A DNA stretch of 5,154 nucleotides from an uncultured Phascolarctobacterium sp. (GTDB lineage: Bacteria; Bacillota; Negativicutes; Acidaminococcales; Acidaminococcaceae): NCBI GenBank assembly GCA_900544885.1, contig UQWU01000071.1, positions 1 through 5,154 on the forward strand. Reading direction: 5' to 3'. Positions 1 through 4,663 of this stretch are shown in pieces; position 1 is the first letter of the stretch, and the number at the start of each line of letters is the position of its first letter. The notes below the pieces were generated by a model. The model worked only from the letters and a program-made list of their open reading frames with translations. It was not told where the DNA came from and made no database searches. The position numbers were made by a program, and so were the translations under genes.

Positions 1-491
1 GCAGTAAAAGCAAGAGTGATAACGTTATATTAACTCTTGTAGAACGTCTTACACGCAAGTACATAGCCATTAAAATCGAAGGAAAAACAACATCTTCCGT
101 TAGTAAAGCTATGGAATACTTGAAAAATTACTATGGCGATAAGTTTAGCCAGATATTCAAAACTATAACAAGTGATAACGGTAGTGAATTTGCTGAACTC
201 GCAAAGCTTGAAGATAACACAAAGACAAAAGTATACTTTGCCCACCCTTACAGTTCATGGGAAAGAGGTTCTAACGAACGTCACAATGGTCTTTTAAGAA
301 GATTTATTCCTAAAGGAAAGAGAATAGGCAAATATACTTCTGATGATATTCTGTTGACAGCTGATTGGTGTAATTTGTTACCCAGGAAAATACTCGGATA
401 CAAATCACCTGATGATCTATTCGAGAATGAGCTTGATAAGATTTATGCAGCTTGATTTTTTAAAAGTGTGCAACTTCTTATTGCAATTTAG
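1..491 (+). mobile_element. IS30-family insertion sequence, 3' portion (left copy)
   Basis: This is the 3' part of an IS30-family element that runs off the left edge of the window. Its outer boundary was set by comparison with the reverse complement of the right end: both copies run together to about base 491 (right copy 4664) and are unrelated beyond it. The terminal bases 466-491 hold a GCAAC-ttctt-ATTGC motif that is probably the terminal inverted repeat. Mismatches with the other copy are at 362, 450, 461, 474 and 489. The left end of the element and any target duplication are outside the window, so full length cannot be judged. Confidence 0.85.
3..455 (+). CDS. IS30-family DDE transposase, C-terminal part (5' truncated by window edge)
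   Basis: The frame is open from base 3, so the methionine at 111 is internal and the true start lies outside the window. The 150 visible residues cover the end of the DDE integrase-like catalytic domain. Two catalytic acidic residues are visible: Asp in TSDNGSEF and Glu in ERGSNERHNGLLRRF, with exactly 33 residues between them, which is the IS30 spacing. The conserved FIPKG-like segment follows. The first catalytic Asp and the N-terminal DNA-binding helix-turn-helix are missing because of the window edge. The protein cuts and joins the IS ends during transposition. It differs from the right copy only in the last residue (Ala instead of Thr) in the visible part. The stop lies about 36 bases before the IS end. 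Confidence 0.9.
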   Translation, partial: SKSKSDNVILTLVERLTRKYIAIKIEGKTTSSVSKAMEYLKNYYGDKFSQIFKTITSDNGSEFAELAKLEDNTKTKVYFAHPYSSWERGSNERHNGLLRRFIPKGKRIGKYTSDDILLTADWCNLLPRKILGYKSPDDLFENELDKIYAA

Positions 492-540
492 GGTTGTATA
501 TTTTTTTATGATTTGTGTCTAAAATTTGTTGACTAGTGCA
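492..540 (+). mobile_element. possible remnant end of a second, IS3-like element
   Basis: These 49 bases lie between the IS30 end and the point where the tnpV-like coding sequence stops making sense. Read on the minus strand from 540, the segment begins TGCACTAGTCAACAAATT, and it carries GTGTCTAAAATTTGTTGAC on the plus strand. A TG/CA terminus with such a tract resembles the ends of IS3-type elements. No transposase remnant is left, because IS30 occupies the adjoining DNA. The assignment rests on pattern memory and on the sharp junction at 540/541; it could equally be unrelated intergenic DNA. Confidence 0.28.
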
Positions 541-631
541 ATTTTCCGAGTATCTGTGTTTCTGCATTTACTAATCTGATGTCAGGGATAAAGTAGTCCC
601 CGCATTGAATATAGGTTAAATTCTGCACCAT
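533..631 (-). pseudogene. tnpV: truncated TnpV-like transposon protein
   Basis: A 32-residue reading frame starts at an ATG (631) with a textbook GGAGG Shine-Dalgarno at 639-643, seven bases upstream. The peptide contains LTYIQCGDYFIPDIRL followed by an ILGK segment. This matches the N-terminal pattern I associate with TnpV, a small protein of unknown role carried by conjugative and mobilisable transposons of gut Bacillota (a Thr-Tyr-x-x-x-GDY-x-IPD opening, then GKYG-RMR). The usual family protein is roughly 100-130 residues, so most of it is missing. After GGA AAA T the expected Tyr codon is replaced by foreign sequence, giving Leu-His-stop. The break fits insertion of another element at 540/541. 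Identification is by motif memory only; the fragment could still be translated as a short peptide but is unlikely to work. Confidence 0.55.
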
Positions 632-665
632 AATAGTACCTCCGTTCAATCTTGTTTGCATTTTG

Positions 666-694
666 ATTGTACCTAAATGAAAAGAAAAAGTGAA
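666..694 (-). promoter_or_regulatory. candidate sigma70-type promoter of the tnpV fragment
   Basis: On the minus strand a TTCACT box (689-694) stands 17 bases before TACAAT (666-671), matching four of six and five of six consensus bases. Transcription would start near 659, giving a leader of under 30 bases that includes the GGAGG of the tnpV fragment. Confidence 0.4.
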
Positions 695-710
695 GTTTGT
701 CACATACGCA

Positions 711-751
711 AATGAGCGATACCTGGTCGTTCAAACCAAGTATCGCTCATT
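711..751 (+). terminator. strong hairpin, possible plus-strand terminator
   Basis: A perfect 12-bp stem AATGAGCGATAC (711-722) / GTATCGCTCATT (740-751) is extended inward, after one C/A mismatch, by TGGT/ACCA, leaving a seven-base loop. On the plus strand it is followed by TCTCTTTTTC, a moderate T tract; on the minus strand there is no T tract. As a terminator it would stop plus-strand transcription from the IS30 side. No plus-strand gene other than the transposase lies upstream of it, so it may be left from a lost gene, or be an RNA structural element. Confidence 0.45.
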
Positions 752-770
752 CTCTTTTTCTAACCTCAAC

Positions 771-827
771 TGCCAGATGCCGTAGCCATAGAAAATTTGT
801 TGCTTCCTGTTTTATGGGCACCTGGCA
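771..827. repeat. imperfect long inverted repeat with inner pairing
   Basis: TGCCAGATGCC (771-781) pairs with GGCACCTGGCA (817-827) at ten of eleven positions, separated by 35 bases in which CCAT and AAAA can also pair with TTTT and ATGG. It lies 20 bases from the 711-751 hairpin. Neither arm has a T tract, so it is not a plain terminator. Function is unknown. Confidence 0.4.
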
Positions 828-917
828 TTAGAGATGGTTTTTGTTATTTTATATTCCGCAGAAGTAATAATAGATTTGGCTTGTTTATTGCGTTGAATCG
901 TCCTCGTTTATATTTTA

Positions 918-1115
918 TCAAAGCAGGAAGTCTTGCAGCATACAAGCTAGTTCGCACCTTTCAGTAACATCATCGTATCCGTACTCCAACTCATCCAACT
1001 CTATTTCAACACATTTGTCAAAAAGCTCTTCTCTTTGTTTGGGAGAAAATTCTAAAAGTTCCTCAACCGTCAGATTGAATTCATTTTTTAAAAATTTCAC
1101 TAATTTCTCGTCCAT
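918..1115 (-). CDS. small acidic protein, candidate immunity protein
   Basis: I do not recognise a named family. The start at 1115 is chosen because GGAGG (1122-1126) sits six bases upstream; the earlier in-frame methionine at 1139 has no such site. The 65-residue product MDEKLVKFLKNEF... is strongly acidic, with 19 Asp/Glu against 7 Lys/Arg, looks mostly helical, and has no signal peptide or membrane segment, so it should be cytosolic. Its first 35 bases overlap the end of the upstream gene, which points to translational coupling. A small acidic protein coded directly after, and overlapping, a Lys-rich toxin-like domain is the usual layout of a toxin with its immunity protein; acidic immunity proteins often block RNase toxins by mimicking RNA charge. 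The gene is clearly real on start signal and arrangement; the role is inference from context. Confidence 0.75.
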   Translation of the reverse strand: MDEKLVKFLKNEFNLTVEELLEFSPKQREELFDKCVEIELDELEYGYDDVTERCELACMLQDFLL

Positions 1116-1782
1116 TTGCAGCCTCCACAATCTTATCATAAAGAGAATTTTTAAAAGCTTCCGACCCCTTAGAAATGATGGTTTTTAAAATTCCGTTATC
1201 AGTAACGCACGCTTTAATGCCATTATAGCTGTAAATATACCCTCCGTGCACAACATCTACGCTTCGTTCACCAAAAGCCATCGCTTTCTTCAAATCATCT
1301 AGGGACCCTCCTCGTCTATATATTTGGTCGCAAGAGTGGTCACTAACAGCTTTAAGGCGACCCATTCCTTTCAACGAACATCCTACTAATTCTTCACGAT
1401 AAATTTTCTTTAATCCCCCTGGAGCTTTCACTCCTTGTTGTATATTAGCATTATTGGAGGTCTTATTCAAGTTCTGTTTTTTATTACCTTCATCACCAGT
1501 TCCGTCAACCTGCTTAAAAAGGCCCCCTGGTCCTCTTGGGTGCTTCATTGGGTCCCAAGAATCTCTGGTGGCATGATTTAGCCCACCTGCGTCTTTTGTC
1601 ATCTGTACGGCGGTTTCTACCTGTTCTCCATCTTCGGGGCTCTGTGGGCCGTCTGTGGGCTCATCGCCACCCGTTCCCGGGAAGCCATCCATATCCATAC
1701 CGCCAATTTCGCCTTGGTCGATTTCGTCGGATGCTTTTTCGATATCCTCTTTTGCCGGATCAAGAAACAGCCAAACATCCAT
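1081..1782 (-). CDS. phage-head-like protein fragment fused to a C-terminal RNase-like toxin domain
   Basis: The 233-residue reading (ATG at 1782) has two unlike halves. Residues 1-100 are acidic and Gly/Pro/Asp-rich and end in WDPMKHPRGPGGLF (76-89), a W-D-x-x-x-HPR-x-x-G-x-F linker that I associate with the tails of phage portal and minor head proteins. Residues about 118-233 form a compact basic domain with SDHSCDQIYRRGG (147-159), VVHGGYIYSYNGIKACV (177-193) and KTIISKG (200-206). This pattern of a histidine-bearing helix followed by strands recalls BECR-fold RNases (barnase, EndoU, colicin E5/D and RelE group) and DUF4258-type domains; candidate catalytic residues are H149, R156/R157 and H179. 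GC content differs sharply: 40 of 60 bases at 1621-1680 against 19 of 60 at 1141-1200. The ATG has only a weak purine tract before it; a TTG at 1821 would add 13 residues but has no ribosome site. The gene probably lost its 5' part. Toxin activity is inferred. Confidence 0.6.
   Translation of the reverse strand: MDVWLFLDPAKEDIEKASDEIDQGEIGGMDMDGFPGTGGDEPTDGPQSPEDGEQVETAVQMTKDAGGLNHATRDSWDPMKHPRGPGGLFKQVDGTGDEGNKKQNLNKTSNNANIQQGVKAPGGLKKIYREELVGCSLKGMGRLKAVSDHSCDQIYRRGGSLDDLKKAMAFGERSVDVVHGGYIYSYNGIKACVTDNGILKTIISKGSEAFKNSLYDKIVEAANGREISEIFKK
1122..1126 (-). promoter_or_regulatory. Shine-Dalgarno site fixing the immunity-like gene start
   Basis: GGAGG on the minus strand, six bases before the ATG at 1115 and inside the 3' end of the upstream coding sequence. 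It allows the small protein to be translated independently of, or coupled to, the toxin-like gene. Confidence 0.75.
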
Positions 1783-1793
1783 CTTTTCTTTTG

Positions 1794-1821
1794 TATATAT
1801 AATGGAAGGAAAAATATTCAA
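1794..1821 (-). promoter_or_regulatory. weak candidate promoter of the toxin-like gene
   Basis: Minus strand TTGAAT (1816-1821), 16-base spacer, TATATA (1794-1799), each four of six consensus bases. Transcription would start only about four or five bases before the ATG at 1782, so the message would be almost leaderless. It may be chance in an AT-rich gap. Confidence 0.22.
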
Positions 1822-1826
1822 GACAC

Positions 1827-1858
1827 AAAAAAGCAGATAAGCCGAAGCTTATCTGCTT
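1827..1858 (-). terminator. intrinsic terminator of the NlpC/P60 gene
   Basis: A perfect 12-bp stem AAGCAGATAAGC / GCTTATCTGCTT closes a TTCG tetraloop (1843-1846) on the minus strand and runs into a T tract (1827-1834 in plus-strand A). It starts 22 bases after the hydrolase stop codon. It should isolate the downstream toxin-like gene from hydrolase transcription. Confidence 0.92.
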
Positions 1859-1880
1859 AATATACGAGATTAAGTTAGGA

Positions 1881-2543
1881 TTATAATACGCGGCATGCAC
1901 CATAATAACGTGCACCCCAGTAACCGGTAAATGCGGAAGAAACAGTAACGCCGGTGCTGGTACCTGCATGAATGAAGTTACCATTACCAACATAGATGCC
2001 GCAGTGAGAAGCACCTGGTTCATAAGTAGTGAAGAAAATCAAATCGCCAGGACGTAATTGGCTCATAGAAATTTGACGGCCATAATAGAATTGGCTATCT
2101 GCAACGCGGGGCAGAGATACGCCTGCACGTGCGAAAGCATATTGAGTGAAACCGGAGCAGTCAAAACCATACGGAGAAGTTCCGCCAAATACATATGGAG
2201 TACCGATGACACTGTAAGCTGCACGTAATACGTTACGTACAACAGAATTGCTACGGTTAGGAGGCATTTCTTTGTTCATCAGCGCTCTATAAGTATCAGA
2301 ACCGATAATACCGTCAACCTCTAAGCCACGGTCGCTTTGAAACTGTCTAATAGCAGCTTCGGTGGAAGGACCGAAATCACCATCTATAGCATTAATTGTA
2401 TAATGTAATTCAACTAAACGTTTTTGAATCGCCATAACCTCTTGTCCATCGTCACCGCGTTGGAAAGAAGCGAATGCAGTAACTGTTCCTGCGAATGTGA
2501 ACATAACAGTTAAGCACATCGTTAAGAAATTCTTTTTTACCAA
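1881..2543 (-). CDS. secreted peptidoglycan hydrolase: PG-binding domain plus NlpC/P60 endopeptidase
   Basis: The 220-residue protein opens with a signal peptide: a KK start, a hydrophobic stretch and likely cleavage after AFA (residue 25). Residues 29-90 form a PG_binding_1 domain (GDDGQEVMAIQKRL ... IDGDFGPSTEAAIRQFQ ... VDGIIGSDTYRAL). Residues about 103-220 are an NlpC/P60 cysteine peptidase with the catalytic triad visible: C129 in FDCSGF, H180 in SHCGIYVG and H192 in FIHAG. Such enzymes cut stem peptides, typically between D-Glu and the diamino acid, outside the membrane during wall remodelling. The start is TTG at 2543; GGAGG (2547-2551) lies only three bases away, with an AGGAAG further up, and the first ATG (2519) would remove the basic start of the signal peptide, so TTG is preferred. 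The gene has its own promoter and terminator and is a single-gene transcript. Confidence 0.93.
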   Translation of the reverse strand: MVKKNFLTMCLTVMFTFAGTVTAFASFQRGDDGQEVMAIQKRLVELHYTINAIDGDFGPSTEAAIRQFQSDRGLEVDGIIGSDTYRALMNKEMPPNRSNSVVRNVLRAAYSVIGTPYVFGGTSPYGFDCSGFTQYAFARAGVSLPRVADSQFYYGRQISMSQLRPGDLIFFTTYEPGASHCGIYVGNGNFIHAGTSTGVTVSSAFTGYWGARYYGACRVL

Positions 2544-2580
2544 AGACCTCCACTTCCTCTCGTTCGATTAACATATAAAA

Positions 2581-2609
2581 ATTATATCATAAAAAAGGTC
2601 ATGTGTAAA
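2581..2609 (-). promoter_or_regulatory. sigma70-type promoter of the NlpC/P60 gene
   Basis: Minus strand TTTACA (2604-2609), 17-base spacer, TATAAT (2581-2586): five of six and six of six consensus bases at ideal spacing. The start point would be near 2574, giving a leader of about 30 bases. This is the best promoter in the window and implies steady vegetative expression. Confidence 0.85.
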
Positions 2610-2659
2610 AGGTTATTTTCTAACAATTCACAAAAACGTTAATTTTTTATTAAAATTGC

Positions 2660-3592
2660 TCATTTTTTACATTTTATATGACGCGCAATTAAATATAATG
2701 GACGATGTTTAATTTCTTCAAAAATACGACCAATATATTCTCCTAAAATACCGATTCCTACCAGTTGAATACCTCCTAAAAAGAGTACACTAACGGTCAT
2801 AGTAGCCCATCCTGGTACAGCATCATCAGTGAGATATTTTACATAAAATACATGACCTAAAAGCATAATACTGCATAAACCAAACACTATACCGATATAA
2901 AAAGCCCAACGCAAAGGTAAATTAGAAAAAGCAGTAATGCCATCTAAAGCAAAATGCAGCATTTTATGCAGGTTAAATTTAGAATGACCGGCAAAACGAG
3001 GCGGTGCTACAAACTCTAGCACTGTAACCCTAAAACCTAAAGTATTCACTAAGCCGCGGATAAAGCGGGCACGCTCACGATAAAGCTTAAAGGCATCTAC
3101 GGCAATACGGTCCATCAGGCGGAAATCACTGCCGCCAGGGGTAATTTCTACTTCTGACAGAGCGTTGATGACCTTATAATAAACGCTGGAAGTGATATTT
3201 TTAAAGAAGCCTGCATCCTCAGTTGCCATACGCTTGGTTTGAACGATTTCATGGCCGTTTTCCCATAAACGCAGCATCTCCGGCAACAGCTCAGGCGGAT
3301 GCTGTAAATCGCCATCCATAGTGATAACAGCGTCACCGTCAGCATTATCCAGACCGCAGGTCAAAGCCATCTGGTGACCATAATTACGGCTCAAAAGATA
3401 AGCCTCTACGTGCTCATCCGCCTTAGAAAGCTCATTTAAAATAACAGCACTGCTGTCACGGGAGCCATCATCCACAAAAATAATATTGTAATCATAGGGC
3501 TCCTGCTCCATTACAGCGGTGATTCGCTTATGAAATTCATGCAGATTTTTTTCTTCATTGAAAACAGGTACAACAATGGATATTTTTTTCAT
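2660..3592 (-). CDS. family 2 membrane glycosyltransferase (DPM1/GtrB/ArnC-like)
   Basis: The 310-residue protein has a cytosolic GT-A catalytic domain (about 1-225) and two C-terminal membrane helices (about 229-251 and 264-286), the usual length and layout for enzymes that move a sugar from a nucleotide donor to undecaprenyl phosphate or a similar lipid carrier. Visible motifs are SIVVPVFNEE (5-14), the nucleotide-binding VDDGSRD (40-46), the metal-binding DGDLQHP (93-99), GGSDFRLMDR (153-162) and the family's tail GILGEYIGRIFEEIKHRPLY (281-300). The sugar and the final product (wall polymer, O-antigen-like or teichoic glycosylation) cannot be read from sequence. ATG at 3592 is supported by AAGGTG (3600-3605), seven bases upstream. 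It follows rnpB and its terminator by about 40 bases; no clear promoter is seen in that gap, so it may depend partly on readthrough. No clear terminator follows it. Confidence 0.92.
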   Translation of the reverse strand: MKKISIVVPVFNEEKNLHEFHKRITAVMEQEPYDYNIIFVDDGSRDSSAVILNELSKADEHVEAYLLSRNYGHQMALTCGLDNADGDAVITMDGDLQHPPELLPEMLRLWENGHEIVQTKRMATEDAGFFKNITSSVYYKVINALSEVEITPGGSDFRLMDRIAVDAFKLYRERARFIRGLVNTLGFRVTVLEFVAPPRFAGHSKFNLHKMLHFALDGITAFSNLPLRWAFYIGIVFGLCSIMLLGHVFYVKYLTDDAVPGWATMTVSVLFLGGIQLVGIGILGEYIGRIFEEIKHRPLYLIARHIKCKK

Positions 3593-3634
3593 TTATACAC
3601 ACCTTATTCATTTAAATTTATGCAAAGAGCTCAT

Positions 3635-3664
3635 AAAAAAGGCTGCCTATCGCGTCAGGCAGCC
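3635..3664 (-). terminator. intrinsic terminator of rnpB
   Basis: Minus strand stem GGCTGCCT (3657-3664) / AGGCAGCC (3641-3648) with an eight-base loop, followed by six T (3635-3640). It begins about ten bases after the mature RNase P RNA end, so the primary transcript needs only slight 3' trimming. Confidence 0.92.
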
Positions 3665-3674
3665 AAACTATCAG

Positions 3675-4028
3675 TTATGAGTACTCAATAAGCCGAGTTC
3701 TGTTCCGCAAAGCGGTGATAATCATTTATCTAGTCTTACAGTTGCCTGCAAGCTCAAGCGACACAACCCGGGAGGATCAGCGGGCCGCTTCATCCCTCCC
3801 CTATTTGGTCTTACTCCGGATGGGGTTTACCTAGCCAGCCTGTTACCAGACTGCTGGTGCGCTCTTACCGCACCGTTCCACCCTTACCTGCTAAAAGCAG
3901 GCGGTACACATTTCTGTGGCACTATCCCTGAGGTCACCCTCGCCGGACGTTATCCGGCATCCTGCCCTATGGAGCTCGGACTTTCCTCATTAGTCTTAAA
4001 GACTACCGCGATTATCTTTCGTACTCAA
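3675..4028 (-). ncRNA. rnpB: RNase P RNA (M1 RNA), probably class A
   Basis: This is the catalytic RNA that, with the RnpA protein, removes 5' leaders from tRNA precursors. On the minus strand the universally conserved 5' element GAGGAAAGTCCGAGCTC lies at 3988-3972 and the matching 3' element ACAGAACTCGGCTTAT at 3703-3688. The GGTAA loop that binds the tRNA CCA end (L15) is at 3831-3827. The P1 helix that closes the molecule is formed by TGAGTAC (4027-4021) and GTACTCA (3684-3678), seven perfect pairs, which sets the ends to within a few bases. The length of about 350 bases fits. Overall layout looks class A, as in Negativicutes and many Clostridia, rather than the Bacillus class B; this was judged by eye. 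A TATATA box at 4034-4039 would place a start at the mature 5' end but lacks a good -35. Confidence 0.96.
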
Positions 4029-4042
4029 TTGGTTATATAAAC

Positions 4043-4087
4043 GTTGTTCAGAAATGTATTATCCTAGAGATAATAACCTTGAACAAC
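4043..4087. repeat. two-part palindrome just upstream of rnpB
   Basis: An imperfect 45-base inverted repeat: outer arms GTTGTTCA (4043-4050) / TGAACAAC (4080-4087), inner arms TATTATC (4057-4063) / GATAATA (4069-4075). It lies 15 bases before the rnpB 5' end. It also contains a poor minus-strand promoter match (TTGTTC, 17 bases, GATAAT). It could be a leader hairpin, a processing site or an operator; the sequence does not decide. Confidence 0.5.
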
Positions 4088-4096
4088 CACTTATAT

Positions 4097-4125
4097 ACTA
4101 TATACATAGAGTAATGCTATATAGT
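4097..4125. repeat. AT-rich inverted repeat in the rnpB leader
   Basis: ACTATATA (4097-4104) / TATATAGT (4118-4125), eight perfect pairs with a 13-base loop. All AT apart from one pair, so it is weak as RNA and could be chance. Confidence 0.35.
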
Positions 4126-4142
4126 CATTATGAAATTATTAA

Positions 4143-4160
4143 AGCTAAAAGAAGTTAGCT
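4143..4160. repeat. short inverted repeat next to the distal promoter
   Basis: AGCTAA (4143-4148) / TTAGCT (4155-4160) with a six-base loop, starting about six bases after the predicted start point of the extended -10 promoter on the minus strand. It would form a hairpin at the very 5' end of that transcript. Confidence 0.35.
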
Positions 4161-4172
4161 CATATCTTTAAT

Positions 4173-4181
4173 ATTATAGCA
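4173..4181 (-). promoter_or_regulatory. extended -10 promoter upstream of rnpB
   Basis: Minus strand TG-C-TATAAT: a perfect -10 box (4173-4178) with the TG extension (4180-4181), which can work without a -35 box; none is visible. The start would be near 4166, about 140 bases before mature rnpB. It could drive a longer precursor or a separate small RNA. Confidence 0.5.
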
Positions 4182-4597
4182 CAAGAGCCGTTTCTTCGCT
4201 ATCTAATTCACAAATAATTTACATTTATCCTTAGTCAACCATCATAACCAGGCTCTCATTTTCTCTATATGTTGTATTTTTTTACTATTGAATGAATTTT
4301 TATACATAGCATATAAGGCGTTCAAATAACCAATTCCTGATCTTTTTTCCTACCTACATTGCTTATCATAACAGCTTTATATGAACATTACATTAATTGG
4401 CAAAAATATCCCTGCACGTAAGAAGTTTTTATTATCTTTTATACTAATTTTTATCTATATAGATTACATTGTAAACATTTTTATCTTTAGTAGCAGGTAT
4501 TAGTACCTACTGAAACACTTTGGTCATAACTGCTACTAAAGTCATGTTTGCTATATGCTAATATTTAACGCTTGTAAAATAAACGTAAAGTTTTGAT
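4182..4597. other. AT-rich non-coding stretch
   Basis: No reading frame with a convincing start signal or recognisable product was found on either strand. The stretch holds one 57-base inverted repeat (4485-4541) and otherwise AT-rich unstructured sequence. It probably is intergenic DNA between rnpB and whatever gene stood upstream before the IS30 insertion. Confidence 0.6.
4485..4541. repeat. 12-bp perfect inverted repeat with competing inner hairpin
   Basis: CTTTAGTAGCAG (4485-4496) and CTGCTACTAAAG (4530-4541) pair perfectly. Inside, GGTA (4496-4499) pairs with TACC (4504-4507), and the adjoining AGTA / TACT bases can join that inner hairpin, so two folds compete for the left arm. Neither strand shows a T tract. 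No gene lies next to it in a way that explains it. Confidence 0.5.
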
Positions 4598-4631
4598 AAA
4601 AAAAAGTGCCCACAGTCCATGCTGTAGGCAC
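4598..4631 (-). terminator. strong orphan terminator next to the right IS30 copy
   Basis: Stem GTGCCCACAG (4606-4615) / CTGTAGGCAC (4622-4631), nine of ten pairs, six-base loop. On the minus strand it is followed by eight T (4598-4605); on the plus strand only by TTTTATG. It would stop minus-strand transcripts, including any from the IS30 transposase, before rnpB. It lies outside the IS, so it probably served the chromosomal gene originally upstream. Confidence 0.85.
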
Positions 4632-4663
4632 TTTTATGCTCTGTTTTTATTAAGCTTTTAATT

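Noticed and set aside
30..245. 71-residue frame opposite the transposase, repeated at 4910-5125
   Set aside because: Antisense shadow of the transposase; it occurs twice only because the IS does.
771..827. Integron attC-like site
   Set aside because: The long imperfect palindrome is suggestive, but the flanks lack the required RYYYAAC and GTTRRRY core boxes.
766..828. A 20-residue minus-strand peptide MPGAHKTGSNKFSMATASGS
   Set aside because: No ribosome site before its ATG, and it overlaps the 771-827 inverted repeat; too short to support from sequence alone.
1536..2023. Overlapping frames on both strands across the toxin-like gene start and the hydrolase end
   Set aside because: The plus-strand frames at 1536-1802 and 1655-1840 and the minus-strand frame at 1760-2023 run through the terminator or opposite clear coding sequence and show no domain or start signal.
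3148..3345. 65-residue minus-strand frame inside the glycosyltransferase gene
   Set aside because: Out-of-frame shadow of a clearly conserved gene.
4242..4307. Short minus-strand frame MYKNSFNSKKIQHIEKMRAWL
   Set aside because: Twenty-one codons, no ribosome site and a stop on both sides; reads as chance in AT-rich DNA.
4182..4663. T-box or other known riboswitch, tRNA or CRISPR array
   Set aside because: No T-box core, no tRNA-like cloverleaf and no regularly spaced direct repeats were seen.
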